DNA of 64,000 nucleotides from Novipirellula artificiosorum (GCF_007860135.1 NZ_SJPV01000011.1:167875-231874), one strand, 5' to 3'. Shown: positions 1 to 10,173, counted from the stretch's first letter. Translations and numbers: made by a program. The notes: generated from the letters alone by a model not told the origin.

Positions 1-127
1 CGTAAATCATCCCGTCAACTCGGCGCCAAGTTGGCTCGATCGAGTCTCACCGCCCCCATCTCGACCAAAAGTGAACCGCTGGCCGTTGACGCTGCGCACA
101 GCCTCCACACCTTCCGCGAATGTTTAC

Positions 128-322
128 CCAACCACCCCTGCCCGCGCAGCGGGAGGGGTCGAGCGCAGCGAGGGGGAGGGCCGGTATAGAAACCGTGCTG
201 GAATTTCATGTTGTAATCGCAGCCCGTTATCCCTCTCCCTCGCTTAGGCTCGACCTCTCCCAGAGGGAGAGGTAAATCTTGTAAGTCTTTTTCAATCAAC
301 AACTTAAAACCTGCACGACCTC
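128..322 (+). repeat. 195-bp dispersed repeat, copy 1
   Basis: This 195-bp stretch recurs in the same orientation at 13764-13958 with about five mismatches and no indels that I can see. It carries an imperfect inverted repeat: the G-rich arm at about 151-180 pairs with the C-rich arm at about 231-262, so the transcript could fold into a long stem. It lies just beyond the stop codon of the DUF2752 gene. I see no coding capacity or transposase in it. It looks like a non-autonomous intergenic element. Confidence 0.85.
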
Positions 323-337
323 GTAGGGGGGAGGTCG

Positions 338-766
338 CTATCCTGGGAACAGTCGCACCGCCCAGTCGACGAGCGTTACCGCGGCGATGGCGATCGCGAT
401 CCATGCAGCCGTCTTTTGGTGAGCCAGCAGTGGTGTCTGCGGTTTGGCGACGCACACTCCGCAAACGGCAATTGTGCCCCAGGCGGCAAACGCCAACAAA
501 AAGCCGCCAAGATTGGTTGATGCACTTGCATACCACTGGCCGTGCATGAAATATGCCCAAGACGTGGTCATTCCGCACGAGGGGCAGCGCACGCCGAACA
601 GAACACGTGAGGTGCAAGGCGGAAAACCGAGCTGCTGGTGGGTGCCCAAGCCGTCGGGGTCAGGGTGTAATTGGCTGGCCGTGATCAACAGCGACAACGG
701 CATCGCTGCGACCAAAACAGCGAGGATACGGGTTTTGAGGGGATTGTGCCGCGTGGAATCATGCAT
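338..766 (-). CDS. DUF2752 family membrane protein
   Basis: The 142-residue protein has the DUF2752 signature, CPSCGMTTSW at residues 61-70, preceded by another Cys (C51). That motif defines this small family of predicted integral membrane proteins. Hydrophobic segments lie at about residues 12-30, 84-104 and 118-136. The function of the family is unknown; paired cysteines suggest metal binding or redox chemistry, but that is inference. The gene points away from rpsJ, so the 225 bp between 766 and 992 must hold two divergent promoters. Family assignment is good, role unknown. Confidence 0.8.
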   Translation of the reverse strand: MHDSTRHNPLKTRILAVLVAAMPLSLLITASQLHPDPDGLGTHQQLGFPPCTSRVLFGVRCPSCGMTTSWAYFMHGQWYASASTNLGGFLLAFAAWGTIAVCGVCVAKPQTPLLAHQKTAAWIAIAIAAVTLVDWAVRLFPG

Positions 767-991
767 TGATCAAAAATTACTCACGCAGAATTCAAAAAGT
801 TTTTCACGAATCGTTCAACAGCCGTTGACGCATCGACGGCGGCAACGTAAATTCTCCGCCTCTCACCTGGGCGATTCGTTCGCTCCGGGACAAGTGTGTT
901 CTAGCTTGCGACGCGTCCTCTATCAACGGGGAGTGTTTGTCTCGCTAGACTCAGTTCAATTCGCAACGTTATTTCGACGGATTAAGCCATC

Positions 992-1318
992 GTGTCAGCC
1001 GGTGCAAGTGAAGTTATTCGCATTCGTATGGAAGCATACGACCACTCTGTGCTTGATGTGAGTGCTCAGGAGATCGTCGACACAGTGAAGCGAACGCACA
1101 GTGAGGTTCATGGTCCGATTCCGTTGCCGACTCGGATCGAGCGGTACACGGTTTTGTCAGGGCCGTTTGTGAATAAAAAAGCTCGTCAGCAGTACGAGAT
1201 CCGGACGCATAAGCGTTTGATTGATATTGTCCAGGCGACCGCCAAGACGATTGAAGCATTGAATAAGTTAAGCCTTCCGGCCGGTGTTGATATCAAGATT
1301 AAGGCATCAGCGCGCTAA
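992..1318 (+). CDS. rpsJ: 30S ribosomal protein S10
   Basis: S10 is a 30S head protein that also acts in transcription antitermination as NusE. The 108-residue product matches S10 end to end: an [10 protein letters not shown] start to the fold, the [15 protein letters not shown] loop and the FEIRTHKR-like QYEIRTHKR segment. Translation starts at GTG, because no in-frame ATG precedes the conserved region closely. It is the first gene of the ribosomal cluster; rpsL, rpsG, fusA and tuf are not next to it. A 286-bp gap with no recognised gene separates it from rplC. Confidence 0.96.
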   Translation: MSAGASEVIRIRMEAYDHSVLDVSAQEIVDTVKRTHSEVHGPIPLPTRIERYTVLSGPFVNKKARQQYEIRTHKRLIDIVQATAKTIEALNKLSLPAGVDIKIKASAR

Positions 1319-1604
1319 ACGGTCAACTGGTCAAGTTCCAAGACAATCTGCCTGCCCGATGTGGGTTTCTCGAGACTTCTCTTTGTCTCGTTGGTGGTTT
1401 TCTGGCTCAAATTGCACTCAGTCTAAGAAGCAAGCGGTTTCCGAATGAACGGAAGCCGAGGCGATAACCTGCAGGTCGTGTTCGCTTTACTGCCCGTGTT
1501 CGGTTAGTGAAGTGTTTCGGTCGGCTGTTGGTTCGTTTCGGCAAACTTGGGTTCCAACTCGAATGACGGACGTCCTGTGGAAGACATGGGGCGAAGTGAA
1601 AGAT

Positions 1605-2291
1605 ATGTCACCATCAATTCTCGGCCGCAAAGTCGGGATGACTCAGATTTACTTGGAAGACGGTACCTCCGTTCCTGTGACGGTGATCCAAGCGGGTCCG
1701 TGTCATGTGCTGCAGGTTCGCAGTCCAAGTCGTGACGGCTATCAGGCAGTTCAGTTGGGGTTCGAGGATAAGCCTCGTCGTTTGGCGAATCGCAGTGAGC
1801 GTGGTCATGTGGCGAAGTTAGAGAGTAAGCGTTCAAAGGATCGTGTTGCTGCCGGCGTTGAGTTGCTCCAGAAGGCTGATTGTGAGCCTCAGCGATTTAT
1901 CCGTGAATTCCGTGGCGGTGCCGAGGTTGAGGTGGGTTCCACGCTGACGGTCGAGCAGTTTTCGGAAGTCAGGAGGGTTGATGTCACCGGGACCAGTAAG
2001 GGTCGTGGTTTCTCGGGTGTCATGAAGCGGCACAATTTTTCTGGCCAACGTGCGACGCACGGTGTGAAGAAGTGTCACCGCTACGCTGGCGGTACCGGTT
2101 GCAGTGCGTCGCCGAGTCGCGTCTTTAAGGGCACTCGGATGCCAGGGCAGTACGGTAACACTCAGACAACCGTGCGTAATCTTGAAGTGGTTCGTGTGGA
2201 TGCCGAGAACAATCTGTTGCTCGTGCGTGGTGCGGTCCCAGGGCCAAACGGTGGGTTCGTTTCGGTTCAAGAAACAAATAAGGTTGGTTAG
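1605..2291 (+). CDS. rplC: 50S ribosomal protein L3
   Basis: L3 binds 23S rRNA near its 3' end and helps start 50S assembly. The frame is open from 1512, but the conserved N-terminus begins at the ATG chosen here (MSPSILGRKVGMTQIY), giving 228 residues, close to the family norm of about 210. The glycine-rich loop that reaches towards the peptidyl transferase centre is present (KRHNFSGQRATHG, then GCSASPSRVFKGTRMPGQYG). An extra 31 residues from a GTG at 1512 look unlike L3 and are probably leader. rplD follows after 6 nt. Confidence 0.95.
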   Translation: MSPSILGRKVGMTQIYLEDGTSVPVTVIQAGPCHVLQVRSPSRDGYQAVQLGFEDKPRRLANRSERGHVAKLESKRSKDRVAAGVELLQKADCEPQRFIREFRGGAEVEVGSTLTVEQFSEVRRVDVTGTSKGRGFSGVMKRHNFSGQRATHGVKKCHRYAGGTGCSASPSRVFKGTRMPGQYGNTQTTVRNLEVVRVDAENNLLLVRGAVPGPNGGFVSVQETNKVG

Positions 2292-2297
2292 ACGCAG

Positions 2298-2954
2298 ATG
2301 GCAACGCTAACAATTTACAATGAAACTGGCGGCGAAGTTGGCCAGTATGAAATCGATACCGAGCAGATCGCCAATCGTGTCAGCAAGCAGTTGATGCACG
2401 ATGTCGTGGTGATGTATCAGGCGAACAAGCGGCAGGGTTCGCACAACACGCGGACTCGCGGGCAGGTGTCGGGGACGACGAAGAAGATGTACCGCCAAAA
2501 GGGGACGGGGAATGCTCGTGCCGGCAGTAAGCGGACGAATATACGTCGCGGTGGTGGTGTCGCAAGGACGATCAAGCCGCGTGATTACAGCTATCGGTTG
2601 CCGAAGAAGGCGATTCGCTTGGCGACGCGGATGGCGATCCGTTCGAAAATCGATGACGGCCAGATGGTTGTGGTTGATTCGCTCGGTTTTGCTGAGCCAA
2701 AGACCAGCAAGATGGTCTCGGTCCTGAAGGCATTGGGGCTTGATGGCAAGACGACGCTCGTAGCGACAGCGGATCAGGACTTGATGGTTTACAAGAGCGG
2801 TCGGAATATCGACGGCGTCAGCGTCTGTCCGGTTCGCGAGTTGAACGCGCTTTCGGTTTTAGCTCCGAATCAAATGCTGGTGACGAAGGCTGCCCTTGAT
2901 AAGATCAAGGATGGCACCTTTGCTGGGCAGCAAGCGTCGGATGAGAGCGAATGA
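2298..2954 (+). CDS. rplD: 50S ribosomal protein L4
   Basis: L4 is an early 50S assembly protein whose long loop lines the exit tunnel. The 218-residue product has the conserved loop (RQGSHNTRTRGQVSGTTKK, MYRQKGTGNARAGSKR) at about residues 45-80 and the family's alpha/beta domain after it. The start follows the rplC stop by 6 nt, so the two are probably translationally coupled. In some bacteria L4 represses its own operon; no matching leader structure was identified here. Confidence 0.95.
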   Translation: MATLTIYNETGGEVGQYEIDTEQIANRVSKQLMHDVVVMYQANKRQGSHNTRTRGQVSGTTKKMYRQKGTGNARAGSKRTNIRRGGGVARTIKPRDYSYRLPKKAIRLATRMAIRSKIDDGQMVVVDSLGFAEPKTSKMVSVLKALGLDGKTTLVATADQDLMVYKSGRNIDGVSVCPVRELNALSVLAPNQMLVTKAALDKIKDGTFAGQQASDESE

Positions 2955-3014
2955 GGGTTTCTGTGGAAGCCGCATTACGAATTGCAGTAGATTCAAAATA
3001 ACAAGATACGACTC

Positions 3015-3338
3015 ATGACAAAAATCCAACCACCACCGCAGGCTGAAGGCGCGATTCAGCTTGAGTCGCACCAGATCCTTATGCGTCCGCTTGTGACGGA
3101 AAAGGGAGTGCATCGAGCCACGCGAAACAATCAGTACGCATTTCAGATTCATCGGGACGCGACAAAGTTTGATGTCAAACGCGCGGTCGAAGAATTGTTC
3201 CACGTCAAGGTGGAAAAGGTGCGTACGCAGACACGTAAAGGCAAGATTCGCCGTTATCGCTATCGCAGCGGGCGGACGAACGATTGGAAGAAGGCGATCG
3301 TTCAATTGGCTGAGGATGATCGAATCGACTTCTTTTAA
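3015..3338 (+). CDS. rplW: 50S ribosomal protein L23
   Basis: L23 sits at the tunnel exit and is the docking point for trigger factor and SRP. The 107-residue protein has the expected core (ILMRPLVTEKGVHRA near residue 20, then YAFQIHRDATKFDVKRAVEELF). It carries an extra 15-20 residue N-terminal stretch rich in Pro and Gln compared with the roughly 95-residue form. Spacing from rplD is 60 bp. Confidence 0.95.
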   Translation: MTKIQPPPQAEGAIQLESHQILMRPLVTEKGVHRATRNNQYAFQIHRDATKFDVKRAVEELFHVKVEKVRTQTRKGKIRRYRYRSGRTNDWKKAIVQLAEDDRIDFF

Positions 3339-3414
3339 CAGTCTTGACGCGGTTTTGGCCGCCTGACTGTTTAGCAAATGACAACTGTAAACTGTAACAC
3401 TGTGAACTGAAAAC

Positions 3415-4275
3415 ATGGGAATCCGAGTCTACAAGCCGACAAGTGCTGGGCGACGCAACGCGTCGGTCAGTGACTTTGCCGAACTGACTCCTGGTTATGT
3501 GCCGGAGAAGTCGCTGCTTCGTCCGAAGCAGAAGACCGGTGGGCGAAACAACCAGGGGAAGATCACGGCGCGTCACCGCGGTGGCGGTCACAAGCAGAAG
3601 TATCGTGTCGTCGATTTTCGTCGCGCCAAAGATGGTGTGGACGCAGTGGTCGATTCGGTGCAGTATGACCCGAACCGGTCGGCGCGAATCGCGTTGTTGA
3701 AGTACGCCGATGGCCAGAAGGTTTACGTTGTTGCTCCGTCGGGTTTGAAGGCGGGTGATACCGTTCAGAACGGACCGGATGCTGCTCCCACATTGGGCAA
3801 CTGCTTGCCGCTGAAAAACATTCCGCTGGGCACCAGTATCTGTTGCATTGAGTTGCGTGCGGGTCGTGGGGCGACACTTTGTCGTTCGGCGGGGACGCAA
3901 GCGACCTTGATGGCTCGTGAGGCAGATTGGGCACAGATTTCGCTGCCAAGCGGTGAGATTCGCCGTATCCCCAGTGTATGTCGGGCGACAATCGGCCAGG
4001 TTGGTAATAGTGATCACATGAAGGTTCGGCTAGGCAAGGCCGGTCGATCTCGTTGGCTCGGTCGTCGACCGCATGTCCGCGGGACCGCGATGAATCCCTG
4101 CGATCACCCGCACGGTGGTGGTGAAGGTCGAACCAAGGGTGGTCGTCACCCGGTCAGCCCTCAGGGCAAGAATGCCAAGGGTGGTGCAACTCGACAGAAG
4201 CGTAAGCCAAGTAACAGTGCAATCGTCCGCCGTCGCAAGAGTCGACGTTACGGCCAGTTGAAATTACACAAGTAA
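3415..4275 (+). CDS. rplB: 50S ribosomal protein L2
   Basis: L2 is a universally conserved 23S rRNA-binding protein needed for subunit joining and peptidyl transfer. The 286-residue length is typical. Landmarks are [19 protein letters not shown] near residue 45 and the C-terminal [18 protein letters not shown] segment containing the conserved histidine near the active centre. The start ATG lies 76 bp after rplW. A 270-codon frame on the opposite strand is a shadow. Confidence 0.97.
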   Translation: MGIRVYKPTSAGRRNASVSDFAELTPGYVPEKSLLRPKQKTGGRNNQGKITARHRGGGHKQKYRVVDFRRAKDGVDAVVDSVQYDPNRSARIALLKYADGQKVYVVAPSGLKAGDTVQNGPDAAPTLGNCLPLKNIPLGTSICCIELRAGRGATLCRSAGTQATLMAREADWAQISLPSGEIRRIPSVCRATIGQVGNSDHMKVRLGKAGRSRWLGRRPHVRGTAMNPCDHPHGGGEGRTKGGRHPVSPQGKNAKGGATRQKRKPSNSAIVRRRKSRRYGQLKLHK

Positions 4276-4303
4276 GATACAAAACACGAAATTGATTTGA
4301 TTT

Positions 4304-4576
4304 ATGAGCCGCAGTAGCAAGAAAGGTCCGTTTGTCGACCCGAAGTTGTTCTTCAAGGTACAGAAGCAACTCGACGGCGCACGGAGCGAACCGATCAAGA
4401 CATGGGCACGTTCCTGCACGATCGTTCCGGAATTCGTGAACATTACGTTCATGGTTCATGATGGACGCAAGCATGTGAAAGTGTTGGTGTCCGAAGACAT
4501 GGTTGGTCACAAGCTTGGCGAGTTCGCACCGACCCGAACGTTTCGTGGTCACGGCGGCAAAGGCGGCAAGAAGTAG
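4304..4576 (+). CDS. rpsS: 30S ribosomal protein S19
   Basis: S19 forms part of the 30S head together with S13. The 90-residue sequence starts [16 protein letters not shown] and contains the [16 protein letters not shown] and [18 protein letters not shown] blocks typical of the family. The length is normal and the gene lies between rplB and rplV as in most bacteria. Confidence 0.96.
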   Translation: MSRSSKKGPFVDPKLFFKVQKQLDGARSEPIKTWARSCTIVPEFVNITFMVHDGRKHVKVLVSEDMVGHKLGEFAPTRTFRGHGGKGGKK

Positions 4577-4665
4577 TCGTCCTGCGGCATGGCTCGTAGG
4601 AAATCCTGATTCGCTAAATAAGACAACGCCCCGTGAACAGCGTCGCGGGACCACTGAGAAAAGAT

Positions 4666-5025
4666 ATGGCCAATTTCACAGCACATTATCGCAACGCACG
4701 CATCAGCGCTCAAAAAGTGCGTCTGCTCGCCAATTTGGTTCGTGGGATGTACGCCGACGAGGCACTGGATACGCTGAAGTTTCAGCCGCAGCGTGGAGCT
4801 CGGATGCTAGAGAAGGTGATCAAGAGTGCGGTGGGCAATGCTCAGGATCCGGACCAGAACGATGGTCGCAGTCATCGAATTGAGGAGTTGGTTTTGACCG
4901 ACGTCCGCATCGATGGTGGTCCGATGCTCAAGCGGATTCGTCCGCGTGCCCGTGGGACTGCGTTCATGATCAAGAAGCGAAGCAGCCACATCCACGTGGG
5001 ATTGACCCCGATCGACGAGATATAG
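4666..5025 (+). CDS. rplV: 50S ribosomal protein L22
   Basis: L22 reaches into the exit tunnel with a long beta-hairpin. I use the ATG at MANFTAHYRNARISAQKVR, which matches the family N-terminus and follows a purine-rich GAGAAAAG; a GTG 33 nt upstream would add 11 unconserved residues. The product is 119 residues. The C-terminal hairpin region is recognisable (MLKRIRPRARGTAF, then SSHIHVGL). Confidence 0.94.
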   Translation: MANFTAHYRNARISAQKVRLLANLVRGMYADEALDTLKFQPQRGARMLEKVIKSAVGNAQDPDQNDGRSHRIEELVLTDVRIDGGPMLKRIRPRARGTAFMIKKRSSHIHVGLTPIDEI

Positions 5026-5096
5026 TGGGAGCGCAGCCAGCAGGCTGTTTCCTGACCGAACATCACCTAAGAAAGAAAACAGACGAGTCCTAAATT

Positions 5097-6162
<1,066 letters not shown>

Positions 6163-6192
6163 TTGCCTCAATAGCTAATTCAAAGCATACCC

Positions 6193-6393
6193 ATGACAAA
6201 AATTAATGAACTTCGCGACATGAGCGATGAACAACTGCAGGCGACGATGAACGAAGCGGGTGAGACCCTGTTTCGACTTCGTTTTCAATCGCAGTCGGAA
6301 CGACTCAATACGCCCAGTGAAATTCGAAAGAACCGCCGCTTGATCGCTCGGATCAAGACGCTGCAAACAGAACGCGCTGCGGCGATTCAGTAA
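6193..6393 (+). CDS. rpmC: 50S ribosomal protein L29
   Basis: L29 lies next to L23 at the tunnel exit. The 66-residue all-helical product is of standard size, with the expected NELRDMSDEQLQATMNEA start and the RLNTPSEIRKNRRLIARIKT segment. It stands between rplP and rpsQ in the normal order. Confidence 0.93.
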   Translation: MTKINELRDMSDEQLQATMNEAGETLFRLRFQSQSERLNTPSEIRKNRRLIARIKTLQTERAAAIQ

Positions 6394-6437
6394 GTCATCC
6401 CCCTTTCCCCGTCAACCAAGCGGGATCAAGAAGAACT

Positions 6438-6773
6438 ATGCCAAAGCGTGTCGTATCCGGAGTCGTCACTAGTGACAAGATGAGCAAGACTCGTCGTGTT
6501 GAGATCAATCGTGTCGTCAAACATCCGAAGTATAAGAAGTATGTCCGCCGCCGTACGGTTTGCCACATGCACGACGAGAACAACGAGTCGGGCCAAGGCG
6601 ATCTTGTAGAGTTGATTGAATCCGAACCCCTGAGCAAGTTGAAGCGTTGGCGACTGGTTCGTGTGCTGCAAAAGAGCACCGAAGTGGACGTGGCAGCCCT
6701 GCGTGCTGCTCGCAAAAGCGCGGAAGCCGAAGCTTTGGAAGCGGCTCATGCGGGTGAGGGATCCGAAGGCTAG
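6438..6773 (+). CDS. rpsQ: 30S ribosomal protein S17, extended
   Basis: S17 is a primary 16S rRNA-binding protein with an OB fold. The first 80 residues match (GVVTSDKMSKTRRVEI, KKYVRRRTVCHMHDE, LSKLKRWRLVRVLQK). The protein runs to 111 residues because of an extra Ala/Glu-rich tail of about 25-30 residues, predicted helical, not found in the short forms of the family. The role of the tail is unknown. Confidence 0.94.
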   Translation: MPKRVVSGVVTSDKMSKTRRVEINRVVKHPKYKKYVRRRTVCHMHDENNESGQGDLVELIESEPLSKLKRWRLVRVLQKSTEVDVAALRAARKSAEAEALEAAHAGEGSEG

Positions 6774-6868
6774 ACAGAACGCGTGATGGGCGTCAGTGCC
6801 TGTCGACCCAAAGCAGTAACAACACAACCGATAGAAACACAAAGGGCCTGCAAGCGGCCACGTAAACC

Positions 6869-7237
6869 ATGATCCAACAAGAATCCCGACTCGAGGTTGC
6901 CGACAACACCGGTGCTCGAGAAGTCATGTGCATCAAAGTGCTTGGCGGCTCGCGTCGCCGATTCGCCAGCGTTGGTGACGTGATTGTGTGCAGCGTGAAA
7001 AGTGTGATTCCTGGCAGCGATGTCAAGAAGAAATCGATCGTTCGTGCGGTCATCGTTCGGACCAAGACTCCGACGCGACGGGCCGACGGCAGTTACATTC
7101 GGTTTGATTCCAACGCAGTGGTTTTGATCGACAAAGATCAAACGCCTCGAGGGACACGTATTTTCGGCGCTGTCGCTCGCGAACTTCGCGAACGCAACTT
7201 TATGAAGATTGTTTCGCTCGCCAATGAAGTGGTTTAG
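6869..7237 (+). CDS. rplN: 50S ribosomal protein L14
   Basis: L14 is at the subunit interface and contacts 16S rRNA. The 122-residue product is typical from [19 protein letters not shown] to the [17 protein letters not shown] end. It is preceded by a 95-bp gap after rpsQ in which I see no gene. Confidence 0.96.
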   Translation: MIQQESRLEVADNTGAREVMCIKVLGGSRRRFASVGDVIVCSVKSVIPGSDVKKKSIVRAVIVRTKTPTRRADGSYIRFDSNAVVLIDKDQTPRGTRIFGAVARELRERNFMKIVSLANEVV

Positions 7238-7308
7238 GTAAGGCTGGGCATTGCCGTTCGAGCCGAAATTCAAGTTAAATTAAATCAGAAAACAAGTACG
7301 AATCGACC

Positions 7309-7659
7309 ATGTATTTTCGCATTGATGACGAAGTTCAAGTGATCGCCGGGGCCGATCGAGGCCATCGCGGCAAGATCTTGAAGATCGACCGTAAGAAGAA
7401 CAAGCTAGTCGTCGAGGGTGCTGGTCGTGTGTGGAAGCACGTGCGAAAGAGCCAGAAGAACCCGCAAGGGGGGCGACTCAATAAAGAGATGCCTATCTCG
7501 GCGAGCAACGTCATGTTGGTCGATCCGACAACCGGAACACCCACCAAGGTGGGTGTTCGGTTCTTGGCAGATGGCAGCAAAGAGCGTTTTGCGAAGAAGA
7601 GCGGTGCGACGTTGGGCAAGATCGCCCCGGCTCGTGCTGCTCATGTGACGAAGAAGTAA
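7309..7659 (+). CDS. rplX: 50S ribosomal protein L24
   Basis: L24 is an assembly-initiating 23S rRNA-binding protein with a KOW motif, seen here at the N-terminus (DEVQVIAGADRGHRGKILKI, residues 7-26). The 116-residue length is within the normal range. The remainder (NKLVVEGAGRVWKHVRKSQKN, then MPISASNVMLVDP) also fits. The C-terminal 20 residues are basic and less conserved. Confidence 0.94.
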   Translation: MYFRIDDEVQVIAGADRGHRGKILKIDRKKNKLVVEGAGRVWKHVRKSQKNPQGGRLNKEMPISASNVMLVDPTTGTPTKVGVRFLADGSKERFAKKSGATLGKIAPARAAHVTKK

Positions 7660-7708
7660 GTAGTTCAGACTAACCACCGACCATCTATTAGACGCAGTAA
7701 GAGCCAAC

Positions 7709-8287
7709 ATGGCTGATACCAAAACACGAATGCAAGTCCGCTATGATGAGACCATACGCCAAGCGTTGGTCGAAAAGCATGGCTACAAGAATCCTCACCA
7801 GGTTCCGCGAGTCGAGAAGATCACGCTGAACATGGGCGTTGGCAGTGCGACGGGTGATAAGAAGATCCTGGATCTGGCCTACGACGCGATGACTCAGATT
7901 GCAGGTCAAAAGCCCGTGATCACCATCGCTCGAAAGTCGATCGCGGGTTTTCGCCTTCGCGAAGGGATGCCGATCGGTTGCATGGTGACCCTGCGACGAC
8001 AACGGATGTTCGAGTTTCTTGACCGCTTGGTTTCGATCGTTCTTCCGCGAGTGCGTGACTTTCGTGGGATCAATCGCAACGCGTTTGACGGAAATGGGAA
8101 TTACACACTCGGTTTGACTGAGCAGTTGGTGTTTCCTGAGTTGAACCCGGACAAGTTCACTCGCCCGCAAGGGATGAACATCACGATCGTCACGTCGGCG
8201 ACCAATAATGACGAAGCTCGTGACCTGTTGGCGCTGTTCGGTATGCCTTTTAAGGCCGCACCGACGAAGAAGACGGACGCAGCTTAG
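7709..8287 (+). CDS. rplE: 50S ribosomal protein L5
   Basis: L5 binds 5S rRNA in the central protuberance. The 192-residue product has the expected blocks: [33 protein letters not shown], and [19 protein letters not shown]. It ends with a short Lys/Ala-rich tail. Order and spacing in the spc segment are normal. Confidence 0.96.
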   Translation: MADTKTRMQVRYDETIRQALVEKHGYKNPHQVPRVEKITLNMGVGSATGDKKILDLAYDAMTQIAGQKPVITIARKSIAGFRLREGMPIGCMVTLRRQRMFEFLDRLVSIVLPRVRDFRGINRNAFDGNGNYTLGLTEQLVFPELNPDKFTRPQGMNITIVTSATNNDEARDLLALFGMPFKAAPTKKTDAA

Positions 8288-8361
8288 GTCAGGTGCAACC
8301 CTGGCGAATTGAATACAACAACCTTTAAAGACCCCTGAATTAACCAACGGAACGTTTCCTC

Positions 8362-8547
8362 GTGGCAAGTAAATCAAAAATCGCGAAGGCCGGTCGAAAA
8401 CCGAAGTTCAGCACGCGGCGGGAAAATCGCTGCAAGTTCTGCGGACGCCCGCGCTCGGTGTATCGAAAGTTTGGCTTGTGCAGAATCTGTTTTCGCGAGA
8501 ATGCGAACATTGGGTTGATTCCCGGCGTTCGTAAGGCAAGTTGGTAA
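8362..8547 (+). CDS. rpsN: 30S ribosomal protein S14, zinc type
   Basis: S14 is a 30S head protein. This is the short, 61-residue zinc-binding type (sometimes called type Z), with two CxxC knuckles at C24/C27 and C40/C43, instead of the about 100-residue zinc-free form. The start codon is GTG; no ATG is available at the right place. It is preceded by a 74-bp gap after rplE. Confidence 0.95.
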   Translation: MASKSKIAKAGRKPKFSTRRENRCKFCGRPRSVYRKFGLCRICFRENANIGLIPGVRKASW

Positions 8548-8575
8548 TTGAGCCTGTTAGGGGAGAATACAAATT

Positions 8576-8974
8576 ATGATGACTGACCCAATTGCCGACA
8601 TGCTGACTCGAATCCGTAACGCGGTTCGTGTGGAAAAACCCTTCGTGGATGTTCCCAGCAGTCGGGTGAAGCGTGGTGTTGCAGACGTACTGAAGCGAGA
8701 AGGTTTCATTTGGGACTGGAAGGAAGTTGACGAGGAGAACCCTTCGTCAACGCTTCGACTGGAACTGAAGTACGGACCGAACGGCGAACGTGTGATCCAA
8801 ACGATCAAGCGGATCAGCAAGCCGGGGCGTCGTTTGTACACACGCAGCAAAGAACTGCGTCCAGTGCTGGGGGGGCTAGGTATTAGCATCATCAGTTCAA
8901 GTAAGGGTGTGATCAGCGATCGCGAAGCCCGACGAGATAACGTCGGCGGCGAAGTGCTTTGCGAAGTTTCGTAA
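8576..8974 (+). CDS. rpsH: 30S ribosomal protein S8
   Basis: S8 binds helix 21 of 16S rRNA; in some bacteria it represses the spc operon. The 132-residue sequence starts MMTDPIADMLTRIRNA and ends with the family block SKGVISDREARRDNVGGEVLCEV. Two ATGs lie in tandem, so the product may start one residue later. A CGGGGAG-like purine stretch lies upstream. Confidence 0.95.
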   Translation: MMTDPIADMLTRIRNAVRVEKPFVDVPSSRVKRGVADVLKREGFIWDWKEVDEENPSSTLRLELKYGPNGERVIQTIKRISKPGRRLYTRSKELRPVLGGLGISIISSSKGVISDREARRDNVGGEVLCEVS

Positions 8975-9070
8975 GCCGTGACCCCACCCAAAAACGTAAA
9001 TATTTAAACAAGTCGTGTTAGACAAGTTGCAGGTCGAGAGATCTGTGGCGAACCAAAACGAAGTCAAACC

Positions 9071-9616
9071 ATGAGTCGTATCGGAAAGAAACCGGTCCCC
9101 GTTGTTGACGGCGCGAAAGTGTCGGTCAGTGGGCGTGTGATCGACGTCGAAGGCCCCAAAGGCAAGTTAAGCTTCGAGCATCGCCCGGAAATTACGGTAG
9201 CGGTCAGCGAAGACGGTAACGAAGTGGTGGTCACTCGCGGCGATGACGAACGTACTTCGCGAGCCTTCCACGGTTTGACCCGTGCGATCATCAACAACAT
9301 GGTCGAAGGGGTCACGAAGGGCTACGAGAAAAAGTTAGAGATCGTGGGCGTGGGTTATCTGGCTGCAATCAGTGGCGACACGTTGCAGTTACGGGTCGGC
9401 TATGCGAACGAGTTGCATCGAAAGATCCCAACGGGATTGACGGTGACCTGTCCGGACCAAACGCATGTGGTGATCCAAGGCTGCGATAAGCAAAGCGTTG
9501 GTCAATTTGCAGCGGAGATTCGAGCCCTGCGAAAACCGGAACCCTACAAGGGCAAGGGCGTTCGCTATCAAGGCGAACAGGTTAAGATCAAGGCTGGTAA
9601 GTCGGCAACCAAGTAA
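9071..9616 (+). CDS. rplF: 50S ribosomal protein L6
   Basis: L6 lies near the GTPase-associated centre. The 181-residue product begins MSRIGKKPVPV and contains the duplicated fold expected for L6, with GYEKKLEIVGVGYLAAISGD in the middle and the C-terminal block RKPEPYKGKGVRYQGE. All conserved glycines and lysines of that last block are present. Confidence 0.96.
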   Translation: MSRIGKKPVPVVDGAKVSVSGRVIDVEGPKGKLSFEHRPEITVAVSEDGNEVVVTRGDDERTSRAFHGLTRAIINNMVEGVTKGYEKKLEIVGVGYLAAISGDTLQLRVGYANELHRKIPTGLTVTCPDQTHVVIQGCDKQSVGQFAAEIRALRKPEPYKGKGVRYQGEQVKIKAGKSATK

Positions 9617-9630
9617 ACCTTTAAGCGGGT

Positions 9631-9707
9631 GGTCTGACCCGGTTGAATCGGTAATCGAAAACAGTATTTGCATTTGACAAGCGAGTGGTTCAGGAAAGGG
9701 TCAGACC
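9631..9707. repeat. Inverted repeat in the rplF-rplR gap
   Basis: A perfect 10-bp inverted repeat, GGTCTGACCC at 9631-9640 and GGGTCAGACC at 9698-9707, frames 57 bp in the 123-bp gap between rplF and rplR. The right half is itself close to palindromic (AAAGGGTCAGACCCCTTT). It may be a small repeat relic or an RNA hairpin within the operon. No function can be assigned. Confidence 0.5.
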
Positions 9708-9739
9708 CCTTTCGGAATCGAACTCAAGCGAATAAGACG

Positions 9740-10108
9740 ATGGATAAGAACAAGAAGCTTCTCAAGAAACGCATTCGACGGCGACAGCACGTTCGCAACA
9801 AGTTACGTGGCGACGCGGAACGACCGCGGCTTTGTGTGAGTCGGTCGTTGAAGCATTTCAGTTGCCAGCTTGTCGATGACGAAGCGGGCAAGACCTTGGT
9901 CAGCGCAAGCACCTTGGATCAATCCGTTCGCGGAGATGTCGGTTACGGCGGTAACAGTGAGGCGGCAGCCAAGATCGGTACGTTGATTGCCGAGAAAGCG
10001 ACGGCTGCGGGAATCACGAGTGTGCGATTGGATCGTGGACATAATCGGTACCACGGCCGAGTGAAAGCATTCGCCGACGCGGCACGCGAAGCTGGTTTGC
10101 AGTTTTAA
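9740..10108 (+). CDS. rplR: 50S ribosomal protein L18
   Basis: L18 binds 5S rRNA with L5. The frame is open from 9668, but the family N-terminus begins at MDKNKKLLKKRIRRRQHVR, so I start there, giving 122 residues, the normal length. Core motifs include RPRLCVSRSLKHFSCQLVDD and the C-terminal RGHNRYHGRVKAFADAAREAGL. The 24 codons upstream encode part of the intergenic repeat and are not conserved. Confidence 0.95.
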   Translation: MDKNKKLLKKRIRRRQHVRNKLRGDAERPRLCVSRSLKHFSCQLVDDEAGKTLVSASTLDQSVRGDVGYGGNSEAAAKIGTLIAEKATAAGITSVRLDRGHNRYHGRVKAFADAAREAGLQF

Positions 10109-10161
10109 TAGACGCACCTGCCGTTAGGGCGGGTGGATTCAGAAAAGACAAATCCTAATTC

Positions 10162-10166
10162 GAGGA
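10162..10166 (+). promoter_or_regulatory. Shine-Dalgarno site deciding the rpsE start
   Basis: GAGGA lies 7 nt before the ATT at 10174. It is the only good ribosome-binding sequence in the short open stretch before the S5 core. No comparable site precedes the TTG at 10231. This placement supports initiation at ATT. Confidence 0.6.
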
Positions 10167-10173
10167 CAGAACC

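Noticed and set aside
1512-1604. N-terminal extension of L3 from GTG 1512
   Set aside because: The 31 residues do not resemble L3, and the conserved MSPSILGRKVGMTQ start at 1605 is sufficient.
3205-4017. Long open frame of 270 codons on the minus strand inside rplB
   Set aside because: It is antisense to the highly conserved L2 gene, has no ribosome site or recognisable domain, and follows the codon shadow of L2.
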